Assembly: GCA_023664945.1 (NCBI GenBank)
Contig: JAMPER010000001.1
Span: 839,795-903,794, forward strand
Reading direction: 5' to 3'
Length of the DNA stretch: 64,000 nt
DNA from: Alistipes senegalensis
Lineage (GTDB): Bacteria; Pseudomonadota; Gammaproteobacteria; Burkholderiales; Burkholderiaceae_D
The translations under genes were made by a program, and so were the position numbers. Under the pieces are notes generated by a model. The model was not told the DNA's origin and searched no databases. It worked only from the letters and a program-made list of their open reading frames with translations. This document shows positions 57,157 to 64,000 of this stretch, piece by piece. Every line of letters begins with the position of its first letter. The stretch's first letter is position 1.

Positions 57157-58087
57157 ATGAATATTCCTTCTAAAAAAAGAAAATGGCTGCTTGTTCTGGT
57201 TTTACTTGTAATAGCGTCTGGCTTCTCATTCTATTATGTCATAAAAAAGATAAAATCATACCGCGTTGAAATAAAAACCATGAAGCAGGAAATAGCTCAT
57301 TTATATTTAATTCGGGATATTGAAAAATACCTTCATGAAAACCCGGCGCATCCTCAACGTTTTTTTAATCATGATGGATACCGCTCAAAAGAAGCCTATA
57401 TTGCGCATGGGGGGGGGGATTGGCAAGTTTACCTATACCAACTCTAAAGAAGCTGTTCTGGATTCTGTTAAGAAAAATTTCAGGTTTATAGAAATTGATC
57501 TGATTAAAACGTCAGACGGGCATCTTTTTGCAGCGCATGACTGGAAAAGCTTTAAATCACTGGCAGGCATTTCAAACCATGATAAGATTCCCCTGACGCT
57601 TGACGAAGCCATAAAACTAAAAATCAAAGGAACATTTTCTCCACTGGATGGAAGTGGCATCCGGAAAATTATGGAAACCCATCGTGATTTTATTCTGGTA
57701 ACCGATAAAATTGCCGACTATGACCTGTTTTTAAAAGAAATTCCTTTCCCGGAAAGAATGATTGTGGAAGTTTTTTCTCCGGAAGATTATCTCAAAGCGT
57801 TACAATCCGGCGTCAAATACCCGGCTTATTGCATATGGGGGAAAAAAGAATATCAGATTGCAACCCGCTTCAGGTTCCCTATTGTCACTATGTCGGCATA
57901 CAGTTTCTTTGATACTCCTGAAACCACGCAAATGGCTCAGAATCTACATAATAACGGTACCGCCATTCTGCTTTTTGGTACAGGCAAGCCCTATTGGGAC
58001 AAAAAAGATTTCGTCAGGGAACATCTGGGCAAAACTGTCAGCAAAATTTACACAGACCGTTTCTCTCCGGCTGATATGCCCCAATAG
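57157..58087 (+). pseudogene. Membrane-anchored glycerophosphodiesterase-like, G10 phase-variable (off)
   Basis: Begins 14 nt after the transferase gene. One N-terminal helix (LLVLVLLVIASGFSFYYVI, residues about 11-29) places the rest in the periplasm. A G run at 57409-57418 (ten G) separates two frames: the first ends in AYIAHGGGDWQVYLYQL, the second carries on as GIGKFTYTNSKEAVLDS. With nine G the joined protein is 309 residues and reads IAHGGGIGKFTYTNSKEA. Features of the PI-PLC/GDPD superfamily are then aligned: the first His in AHGGG, FRFIEIDLIKTSDGHLFAAHDW (Glu, Asp, second His). It would cleave glycerophosphodiesters; the role is inferred. The tract follows the presumed catalytic His codon. 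Confidence 0.75.
57409..57418 (+). repeat. Homopolymeric G10 tract inside coding sequence
   Basis: Ten consecutive G encode the Gly residues behind the presumed catalytic His of the diesterase-like gene. Nine G keep the frame. Same direction of slip as in the gene before. Confidence 0.9.
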
Positions 58088-58207
58088 GTGAAAAGCAAAC
58101 GAATATAGTGGTTTTCTTCTCGCCAGTTAGAAATTCGGGCATAATCAAAACAATGTGATACTCGTTTTTTCTGCTGCCTCAGCCAACAAGAAAATTTACC
58201 CGACCCA

Positions 58208-58948
58208 ATGAAAAAAATTGACCCTGCCAGCATCATGCAGATGGATCCCTCCATTTTTCCACCTGAACTGCTGGGGAAACTTTCCTTCAGGATAACGCCG
58301 CCAACTCAGCCGCCCCTTCCGGCAGGCCTGCACCAGCTCGGCTTGGCAAAAGAACGGGATACCCTGTTAATCGTTCCGGAACACCTGCCGTCTGGCAAGC
58401 CCATACCCCTTTTTGTCATGTTCCACGGCTCAAGTGGCAGCGCGCAAAAAGTTATGCCCTTTGTAGAAGCCTATGCGCACCGCCACCAATTCCTGATACT
58501 GCTGCCCCAGTCAACCTACTACACATGGGATCTCAGCGTTGGCGGGCACGGCCCGGACCTTGACCGCTTGGGGAAAGCACTGGAAAAAGTCGCCTCCCAT
58601 TTCATAATTGACCCGGCGCACTTTGCCTTTGCCGGTTTCTCGGATGGCGGCAGCTATGCGCTCTCAACCGGCCTGACCAATGGTAATCTCATTTCCCATA
58701 TTATCGTCTTTTCCGGCGGCTTTATGAACGTGTACCTGAAAACAGGCAAGCCCCGGGTCTTTATTTCACATAGTCCGGAAGACGAACAACTTAATATCAA
58801 AACCAGTGCGCTCAAACACTACAAGGAACTGAAAAGCGAAGGTTATGATATTGCTTTTGAACTTTTTTCCGGGCGGCATGTTATCCACCCGCCTGTTGTG
58901 GAAAAAGCAATGGCTTTCTTCCTGGAACCGGCATCCCAATCAGCCTGA
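58208..58948 (+). CDS. Alpha/beta hydrolase, esterase-like (paralogue 1)
   Basis: A 246-residue serine hydrolase without signal peptide. The nucleophile elbow is AGFSDGGSYAL, the oxyanion region FVMFHGSSGSAQK, the acid probably in SHSPEDEQLN and the His in SGRHVIHPPVV. The layout resembles phospholipase/carboxylesterase-type and PHB-depolymerase-type enzymes (LPQSTYYTWDLS). A close relative is encoded at 63048. The ATG at 58208 has no strong ribosome site; Met 11 and 12 are alternatives. Substrate unknown. Confidence 0.85.
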   Translation: MKKIDPASIMQMDPSIFPPELLGKLSFRITPPTQPPLPAGLHQLGLAKERDTLLIVPEHLPSGKPIPLFVMFHGSSGSAQKVMPFVEAYAHRHQFLILLPQSTYYTWDLSVGGHGPDLDRLGKALEKVASHFIIDPAHFAFAGFSDGGSYALSTGLTNGNLISHIIVFSGGFMNVYLKTGKPRVFISHSPEDEQLNIKTSALKHYKELKSEGYDIAFELFSGRHVIHPPVVEKAMAFFLEPASQSA

Positions 58949-59520
58949 AAAACTGGTGTTTTTTGAAAAAAAGGGGTGCATACCTCTCAGCTGTGCTAAT
59001 AGTAAAGCAGGCCGTTTGTTTGGTTTTCCCCCTAACCCTGTTTCTCTTTCCTCCGCATGTTTTGCAAGTGAGATTCCTGTTTCCGCTTAATCCAGGCATT
59101 CTCCAACACCCATGTCATCGTAGCGCCTTCTTTATAGCGCACAGAGGAACGCTTCTGCCATCGGCATCCTGGCAAACGGCTTCTCCCTGTTGGAAAATAT
59201 GAAAATTCTATTTGGGAAGAAACTCTAATACGGCAACAGATACCCAGCATCGGTTTCGATCCAGCATAATAGGAACAGGGATTAGTGTCCATTAATGCAG
59301 GAATTTGACTGTTGGTAAACCAGAAAAAAACCTTAATAAAATATCGCCTGATTCTCTTTTATATACCCGCATAACCCGATATTTTTTGTTTAGAGTGAAA
59401 GGCCGTATAATTTTTACCCTGACTGATTTTCATCAGGCTGTTTTCGGGACAGGATGAAGCTCCTTTTCCTGTTGTTTCTTCTCCAAAATACCCTGTAATG
59501 CTCTTAGATGAGGAATAATC
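58949..59520. other. Gene-poor stretch before the AAA+ gene
   Basis: About 570 bases. A minus-strand frame (59032-59292, 86 codons) is the only sizable one; it lacks a ribosome site and family features. It could be a decayed gene. A TATAAT at 59406-59411 may belong to a promoter for the AAA+ gene; its -35 is weak. Nothing else recognised. Confidence 0.35.
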
Positions 59521-61173
59521 ATGGATTTTGAACTGTCTGTTCCATTTGCCACCAAACTGCTCCTTCATATCCAGCCTGATACCCCCCTGGCAGAGCGGCT
59601 TTCCTCTCATGGCCTCTCAACGGGAAGAATCATTGTGCCTGCGCCGCTTTTTAACAGCCACGATCTCCTGCAACTGAACAAACTGGCCAAAGAAGAGCGA
59701 AACCTCCCTTTGCTGTTTCAGATCATTGCGCTAAGAAATATCCTTCAGGATAAAAACAATGTTGTCGTCACCGATCTTGAACTGCTCCTACCTGCCCTTG
59801 CTTCCTACCTTGCATGGCACGAAATAGACGGATGGGTCTATTCCCGGAACAGGGACGGGATTCTTCTTCCCTGGCTGGTTGATACTATTGAATATATCCA
59901 GCCTCCTGAAGGCACAGGACGCCCCTATGTTTCTGTCAAGCTGCTGGCCAATACCATGCAATCAGCCAACCGTGCACAGGATAATACAGAAGATCCGGAA
60001 ATGTGGCGTGCCGGCATGACCAATGCCATTCTCTTTTTCCAGCGTGACCTGGGTACATTTACTATACCGGAATTGCTGGCACGAAAAGGCTATTTCCGTG
60101 AATGCCCTGAATTCAAGGCAGAATACGAAACCCAACTGACCCGTTTTAAACGGCTCCAACCCCTGTTCGGTAAACAATTCCATGCCAGAAACTATGCCTT
60201 TATCCGGGATAAAAACAGTAAACTGGATGAATTCAGCATCCTCCGTTTGCCTGAAAACGTTCCGGTCAGATGTATTAACGATGAAGAAATGCTGAACAGG
60301 CGAATTGAAACCAACCTGGATCGCCGGATTGAAGGAATGGATCGCCATGCGCAAATTCCCCTGCACTGCTATCTTTATGTTTTCCATCTGGAACTGCATG
60401 AAAATATCTGGGTACATGTGCAAAATCTGGAAGAATATACTTACCGCCCGGAATTGCGGGATAAACTGATTTTGCCAAAACAGCACCGTCTTCTGGTTGA
60501 TATCCTCACCTCGAAGATAGATATGCTGATGGATGACATTATTGAAGGAAAATCAGGAGGCACAACCATCCTTTGTATGGGTGCGCCTGGCCTGGGAAAA
60601 ACCCTGACTGCAGAAGTCTATTCCGAAGTCGTAGGCAAACCGCTTTATCGCGTCCATTCCGGCCAGCTTGGTACCTCGGCGGAATCAGTGGAATCCGCCC
60701 TCTCCACAATCTTGCGCCGTGCCACGCGATGGGACTGCATCCTGCTCCTGGATGAAGCAGATGTTTATATCAGGCAGCGCGACAATGATATGCAGCATAA
60801 CGCCATAGTGGCAGAATTTCTCCGCACACTGGAATATTTTGACGGCCTGCTTTTCATGACAACAAACCGCGTCAATGATGTAGATGATGCTATCCTGTCG
60901 CGTTGTATTGCCGTTATCCGGTATGAAACGCCTTCTGTTGAAGATGCTGCCCTGCTTTGGCACTCGCTTGCAGAGCAATTCGGGATACCGCTTCCGGACA
61001 GTTTGATTGAAGAACTGGTTCAGGCTTTCCCCAACTCAAGCGGACGCGATATCAAAGAACTTCTGAAACTTACCGGCCGTTTCTGTGCAGGTATGAGAGA
61101 ACCTTTATCCCTCTCTGCCTTCCTGCAATGCGCTACTTTCAGGGGAAAAAACAGCTATACAGAAAACTCATGA
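59521..61173 (+). CDS. AAA+ ATPase with uncharacterised N-terminal domain
   Basis: A 550-residue soluble protein. Residues about 1-340 form a mixed alpha/beta region without a family I know; it includes a stretch with TTTLP-free, aromatic-rich segments (LASYLAWHEIDGWVYSRNRD) and a basic block around RRIETNLDRRIEGMDRH. The AAA+ core is at about 345-520: Walker A GAPGLGKTL (353-361), Walker B CILLLDEADVY (about 402-412), sensor 1 FMTTNRVND, arginine finger ILSRCIAV, sensor 2 GRDIKELLKL. The core is of the spastin/FtsH-like classical type. GAGGAATAATC precedes the ATG. It stands alone. A protein-remodelling role is generic. Confidence 0.88.
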   Translation: MDFELSVPFATKLLLHIQPDTPLAERLSSHGLSTGRIIVPAPLFNSHDLLQLNKLAKEERNLPLLFQIIALRNILQDKNNVVVTDLELLLPALASYLAWHEIDGWVYSRNRDGILLPWLVDTIEYIQPPEGTGRPYVSVKLLANTMQSANRAQDNTEDPEMWRAGMTNAILFFQRDLGTFTIPELLARKGYFRECPEFKAEYETQLTRFKRLQPLFGKQFHARNYAFIRDKNSKLDEFSILRLPENVPVRCINDEEMLNRRIETNLDRRIEGMDRHAQIPLHCYLYVFHLELHENIWVHVQNLEEYTYRPELRDKLILPKQHRLLVDILTSKIDMLMDDIIEGKSGGTTILCMGAPGLGKTLTAEVYSEVVGKPLYRVHSGQLGTSAESVESALSTILRRATRWDCILLLDEADVYIRQRDNDMQHNAIVAEFLRTLEYFDGLLFMTTNRVNDVDDAILSRCIAVIRYETPSVEDAALLWHSLAEQFGIPLPDSLIEELVQAFPNSSGRDIKELLKLTGRFCAGMREPLSLSAFLQCATFRGKNSYTENS

Positions 61174-61329
61174 GGGGAAAAGGCAATAAAAAACAGTAAC
61201 TTCATCTCTGCACCTCTGCCTGTACTGTCTTTCCCCTGCCATGTGGGGCAAATACATGGAAACTGCCTTTTTCCCAGGTATAAAAGCTGTATAAAAAACA
61301 GGGCATGTTTCCTGTAACCGGGAAATAAA

Positions 61330-61359
61330 AAACGGTGTTCTTTTCAGAACACCGTTTTT
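61330..61359. terminator. Terminator between AAA+ gene and frc
   Basis: A 12-bp perfect stem (AAACGGTGTTCT / AGAACACCGTTT) with A- and T-runs on both sides. It ends frc 23 nt after its stop and can also stop transcripts from the AAA+ gene. Confidence 0.87.
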
Positions 61360-61382
61360 TTACTGCAAATCAGCGCTTTTTA

Positions 61383-62672
61383 TTATTTCTTTGCGCCTTT
61401 TTGGCAGGTATCGCTGCTGCTGATTGCCTGAGCTTCCGCATCGGAGTAACCCAGTTCTTTCAGCACTTCAACAGTGTGTTCGCCAAGCAGCGGAGCACGG
61501 GTAACATCAACTTCCATGTCGGAGAAGTGCATCGGAGCAGAGATGGTCAGGTATTTACCACCACGATCCGGGTGTTCCACTTCAACAATGGTTTTGAGTT
61601 TACGCAGAGACGGGTCATAAGCCAGTTCTTTCATGGACATGACCGGGCCGCAGGGAATGTCATATTCATTGGCCCATGCGGTTGCTTCATGTTTGTTCTT
61701 GTCTTTGAGCAGGGACTCAACATATTCAAAGATCTTGAACTGTTTGTCGCGGCGTGCTTCAAACGTGCTGTATTCAGGATCATTGATCCATTCCGGCTTG
61801 CCGATGCGGGTGCAAATCTTGTCCCAGGCATTGGCTTGCAGGGTAAAGTAAACATAGTCGTCCGGATCAGTGCCATCCCATGCGCCTTTACATTTCAGCA
61901 TCCAGCCCGGTTGACCGCCGCCGCCGGCATTACCGCCACGCGGAGTGCTGTCGCCCAACGGAATCTTCAGTTCGCCGTGCGGGTATTCATCCAGACGGCC
62001 GGTAGCTTCAAGGCGTTGCTGGTCGCGCAGTTTGATACGGCACAGGTTCAGCACAGCTTCCTGCATGGCAACAGCCACTTTTTGGCCTTTGCCGGTTTTA
62101 TGGCGTTGTTCCAGTGCAGCCAAAATACCGATACACAGGTGCATACCGGAGTTGCTGTCGCCCAGTGCAGCGCCGGAAACCAGCGGCGGGCCATCCCAGA
62201 AACCGGTCGTTGCAGCTGCACCGCCGGAGCATTGCGCTACGTTTTCAAAAACCTTGAAGCTTTCGTTGGCGTGGCCTTCTGCATAACCCTTTACGGAAGC
62301 CATAATCAGGCGCGGATTCAATTCTTTGTGGATCCGTTCCCAGCCAAAGCCCATCCGATCCATTGCGCCCGGTGCAAAGTTTTCAACCAGGATATCAGCG
62401 CTTTTGATCAGTTTTTCCAGAATTTCCTTGCCTTGGGGGGTTTTGGTGTTCAGGGTAATGGAACGCTTGTTGCCGTTGAACATAGTGAAGTAAAGGCTGT
62501 CCTTGCCTTCAATATCCCTCAGCCAGCCACGGGTCACATCGCCGGATCCAGGCATTTCAATCTTGATCACATCGGCGCCAAAAAAACCCAACATCTGGGT
62601 ACAGGCCGGACCAGCCTGCACGTGGGTCATGTCAATGACCTTGATTCCATCAAGTGCTTTAGTTTTAGACAT
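61383..62672 (-). CDS. frc: Formyl-CoA:oxalate CoA-transferase
   Basis: A 429-residue class III CoA-transferase that moves CoA from formyl-CoA to oxalate, giving oxalyl-CoA for decarboxylation. Recognised from [46 protein letters not shown], the catalytic Asp in [10 protein letters not shown] and the mobile glycine loop [11 protein letters not shown]. Between [17 protein letters not shown] and the loop it is shorter than I recall for O. formigenes Frc, more like E. coli YfdW. The C-terminus has a short tail ending in [17 protein letters not shown] precedes the ATG. oxc is not in the window. It should be highly expressed in this lifestyle. Confidence 0.96.
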   Translation of the reverse strand: MSKTKALDGIKVIDMTHVQAGPACTQMLGFFGADVIKIEMPGSGDVTRGWLRDIEGKDSLYFTMFNGNKRSITLNTKTPQGKEILEKLIKSADILVENFAPGAMDRMGFGWERIHKELNPRLIMASVKGYAEGHANESFKVFENVAQCSGGAAATTGFWDGPPLVSGAALGDSNSGMHLCIGILAALEQRHKTGKGQKVAVAMQEAVLNLCRIKLRDQQRLEATGRLDEYPHGELKIPLGDSTPRGGNAGGGGQPGWMLKCKGAWDGTDPDDYVYFTLQANAWDKICTRIGKPEWINDPEYSTFEARRDKQFKIFEYVESLLKDKNKHEATAWANEYDIPCGPVMSMKELAYDPSLRKLKTIVEVEHPDRGGKYLTISAPMHFSDMEVDVTRAPLLGEHTVEVLKELGYSDAEAQAISSSDTCQKGAKK

Positions 62673-63047
62673 AATTCCTCATTTCCTTGTCAATAGAGCT
62701 ACTACTTCTTGTGTTGCAAGTGGATATGGCCCGAAGGCCATACTAAATACACCATTCAACCACAAACGTGGCAGGATGAACTACCGCAGCAGACCTGCCG
62801 CATCTCTGACACCACAGCCAAAAATATGGCAGACCTTGTATATAGCATGACTATTTTACTGGATAATCAGCCCAACGCAATACTGTTTCTCAAAAACATT
62901 CGGCATTCCCTCGCCATACCTGCTTTCCCCTGCATATAGACAGGAAAAACCTTCCGGCCTGGGCAACAGAAAACCTTTTATAATATTGAATGACTGTCAA
63001 AATACGTTCTTCTATATTTTTATCTTTCCGCTACTGTGCTACCAGAA
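62673..63047. other. frc promoter/leader region
   Basis: About 375 bases between divergent frc and hydrolase 2. It must hold both promoters, but I cannot assign -35/-10 boxes with confidence. A compact hairpin is present at 62725-62742. Confidence 0.4.
62725..62742 (-). promoter_or_regulatory. Compact hairpin in the frc leader
   Basis: A 7-bp stem TATGGCC / GGCCATA closes a four-base loop (CGAA on plus, TTCG on the minus, mRNA-sense strand: a UUCG-type stable tetraloop). It lies about 55 nt before the frc start codon and may stabilise the abundant frc mRNA (inference). Confidence 0.5.
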
Positions 63048-63803
63048 ATGAATAATGCCGACAACAGCCAATTCTCACTGGCAGATCTTGAGCAATATGA
63101 TTTTTCCGGTTTCCCCCCTTCTCTGCTTGGCAAGCTGGATTTTTGCATCGTGCCGCCTACAGGCACTCCCATGCCGGCAGGACAACATTTTCTTGGCGTT
63201 GCCCAAGAAAGGGATACCCTCCTTGTTGTGCCTGAAAACCTGCCTCTGGACAAACCGGTTCCCCTGCTCGTTATGTTCCATGGTGCGGGAGGCAGCGCGG
63301 AAAAAGTATTACCGTTTCTGATAGAACATGCCAAAAGCCGCCGCTTTTTGCTTATGCTTCCCCAGTCCACCTATCCGACATGGGATTTGACAATAGGCGG
63401 ATATGGCCCTGATTTGGAAAAACTGGAAAAAGCGCTTGCCGCCGTCTCTTCCTGTTTTGCTGTTGATCAGGCCCATTTTGGTATAGCCGGTTTTTCTGAT
63501 GGCGGCAGTTATGCGCTCTCAACCGGCGTCACAAATGGCAAACTCTTCTCACATGTTATCGTTTTTTCCGGCGGTTTCATGAATGTCTATAAAAAAGAAG
63601 GCAAGCCCAAAATCTTTATCGCACACAGTCCGCAAGACGAACAGCTTAATATCAAAACCAGCGGCTTAAAGCACTATAATCTGCTGAAAAAAGAAGGCTA
63701 CAATGTGCATTTCGAGATGTTCAACGGATTGCACATTATCTATCCGCCTGTGGTAGAAAAGGCTGTTGCCTTTTTTCTGAGCAGCCCGTCTGAACACAGC
63801 TGA
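63048..63803 (+). CDS. Alpha/beta hydrolase, esterase-like (paralogue 2)
   Basis: About 251 residues, and a clear paralogue of the protein at 58208: by eye about two thirds identical, without large gaps. Shared blocks: PPxLLGKL, QERDTLLVVPE, LLVMFHGAGGSAEK, LPQSTYPTWDL, the elbow AGFSDGGSYALSTG, SHVIVFSGGFMNVY and PQDEQLNIKTS. The active-site His is probably in NGLHIIYPPVV. I use the ATG at 63048; a GTG at 63036 is possible. Together the two flank the AAA+ and frc genes, which points to a duplication. Substrate unknown. Confidence 0.85.
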   Translation: MNNADNSQFSLADLEQYDFSGFPPSLLGKLDFCIVPPTGTPMPAGQHFLGVAQERDTLLVVPENLPLDKPVPLLVMFHGAGGSAEKVLPFLIEHAKSRRFLLMLPQSTYPTWDLTIGGYGPDLEKLEKALAAVSSCFAVDQAHFGIAGFSDGGSYALSTGVTNGKLFSHVIVFSGGFMNVYKKEGKPKIFIAHSPQDEQLNIKTSGLKHYNLLKKEGYNVHFEMFNGLHIIYPPVVEKAVAFFLSSPSEHS

Positions 63804-63900
63804 CCGGCAGTTCCAGATTTGAGACTGCCACCTCATTTTCTGCCCGGACCGCAATAAAGCCGGCTCATGCTTTCTCCGGCAATATGCCTGGCTGGAAAGA

Positions 63901-63929
63901 TTGCGTACTGCGCTCTTTTTCTATATAAT
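63901..63929 (+). promoter_or_regulatory. Predicted promoter of the edge gene
   Basis: TTGCGT (63901-63906), 17-bp spacer, TATAAT (63924-63929), 25 nt before the ATG at 63954. Confidence 0.55.
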
Positions 63930-63953
63930 GATTCTCCCCGGGTATTCTGGCCA

Positions 63954-64000
63954 ATGAAATACAAAAAGCGTTTTTCCATGTTTGCTGATTCCGGCAAAAA
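63954..64000 (+). CDS. Start of a gene cut by the window edge
   Basis: An ATG 25 nt after a good promoter opens a frame reading MKYKKRFSMFADSGK to the end of the window. Too short to identify; an N-terminal fragment of a cytoplasmic protein is likely. Confidence 0.4.
   Translation, partial: MKYKKRFSMFADSGK

Noticed and set aside
59032-59292. 86-codon minus-strand frame
   Set aside because: No ribosome site, no family resemblance, odd composition. At best a remnant; kept only as a note in the intergenic entry.
61335-62696. 453-codon open frame on the plus strand opposite frc
   Set aside because: Shadow of frc caused by codon bias. The minus-strand protein carries all Frc motifs, a ribosome site and a terminator.

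Overview
The window looks like a chromosomal segment of an oxalate-degrading, anaerobic betaproteobacterium, most likely Oxalobacter (Oxalobacteraceae). The strongest pointer is a full-length formyl-CoA:oxalate CoA-transferase (frc, 61383-62672, minus). It keeps the family's [10 protein letters not shown] start, the GDSNSGMH active-site region and the [11 protein letters not shown] glycine loop. An oxygen-sensitive class III ribonucleotide reductase (nrdDG), a PPi-type phosphofructokinase, an rne/rluC/HAD/sppA block of betaproteobacterial type and moderate GC agree with this. I saw no rRNA, tRNA, CRISPR array, prophage or insertion sequence.

Layout. 0-4.7 kb: PPi-phosphofructokinase and several small or unknown genes, including a 59-residue ORF and a tail-less SSB-like protein. 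4.7-14 kb: molybdenum cofactor genes moaA-mobA-moeA, then rne diverging from rluC-HAD-sppA. 14-18.7 kb: MoxR/VWA pair, a 52-residue Lys/Ser-rich protein, a LUD-domain protein and a TRIC channel. 18.8-25.3 kb: an AraC regulator divergent from a seven-gene redox operon (flavodoxin, metallo-hydrolase, SDR, carboxymuconolactone decarboxylase-like, aldo/keto reductase, cupin, exported flavodoxin). Several of its products carry Sec signals, and the decarboxylase-like gene is frameshifted at an A7 run. 26-31.3 kb: a NodT/EmrA/EmrB tripartite efflux operon and its TetR regulator, with a perfect 33-bp inverted repeat between them. 31.4-34.8 kb: nrdD-nrdG-gloA behind an exact FNR-type box. 35-43.8 kb: transporters (SotB-like, CopA, YddG-like, MntP), a degenerate KAP-like NTPase, YbaK and a nitroreductase. 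43.8-46.9 kb: a yjbQ-orf-rnfC-rnfD cluster without the other Rnf genes. 47-54.9 kb: a MATE exporter, an ArsR-controlled 1308-residue phospholipid-recycling fusion and the K+ transporter Kup. 55-58.1 kb: a VanX-like dipeptidase, then the phase-variation candidate. 58.2-64 kb: two paralogous alpha/beta hydrolases flanking an uncharacterised AAA+ ATPase and frc.

Most striking observation. Two adjacent, AT-rich genes each contain a long G homopolymer inside the coding sequence. One is an OpgB/LTA-synthase-like phosphoglycerol transferase (G9), the other a membrane-anchored glycerophosphodiesterase-like protein (G10). In the sequence given, both are out of frame by the same single base, and losing one G in each restores full-length proteins of 499 and 309 residues. 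In the second gene the tract directly follows the presumed catalytic histidine codon. This resembles a two-gene contingency (phase-variable) module that would add and remove glycerophosphate on an envelope polymer. I know of no described example with this pairing, but I cannot search for one here.

Other notable points: a CopZ-like copper chaperone fused to the C-terminus of CopA yet preceded by its own Shine-Dalgarno and ATG; an MFS-PlsC-ACP-acyl-ACP-synthetase fusion; and an RnfD-like protein in which I cannot find the flavinylation motif. All functional calls rest on motif recognition by eye. No database search was run.
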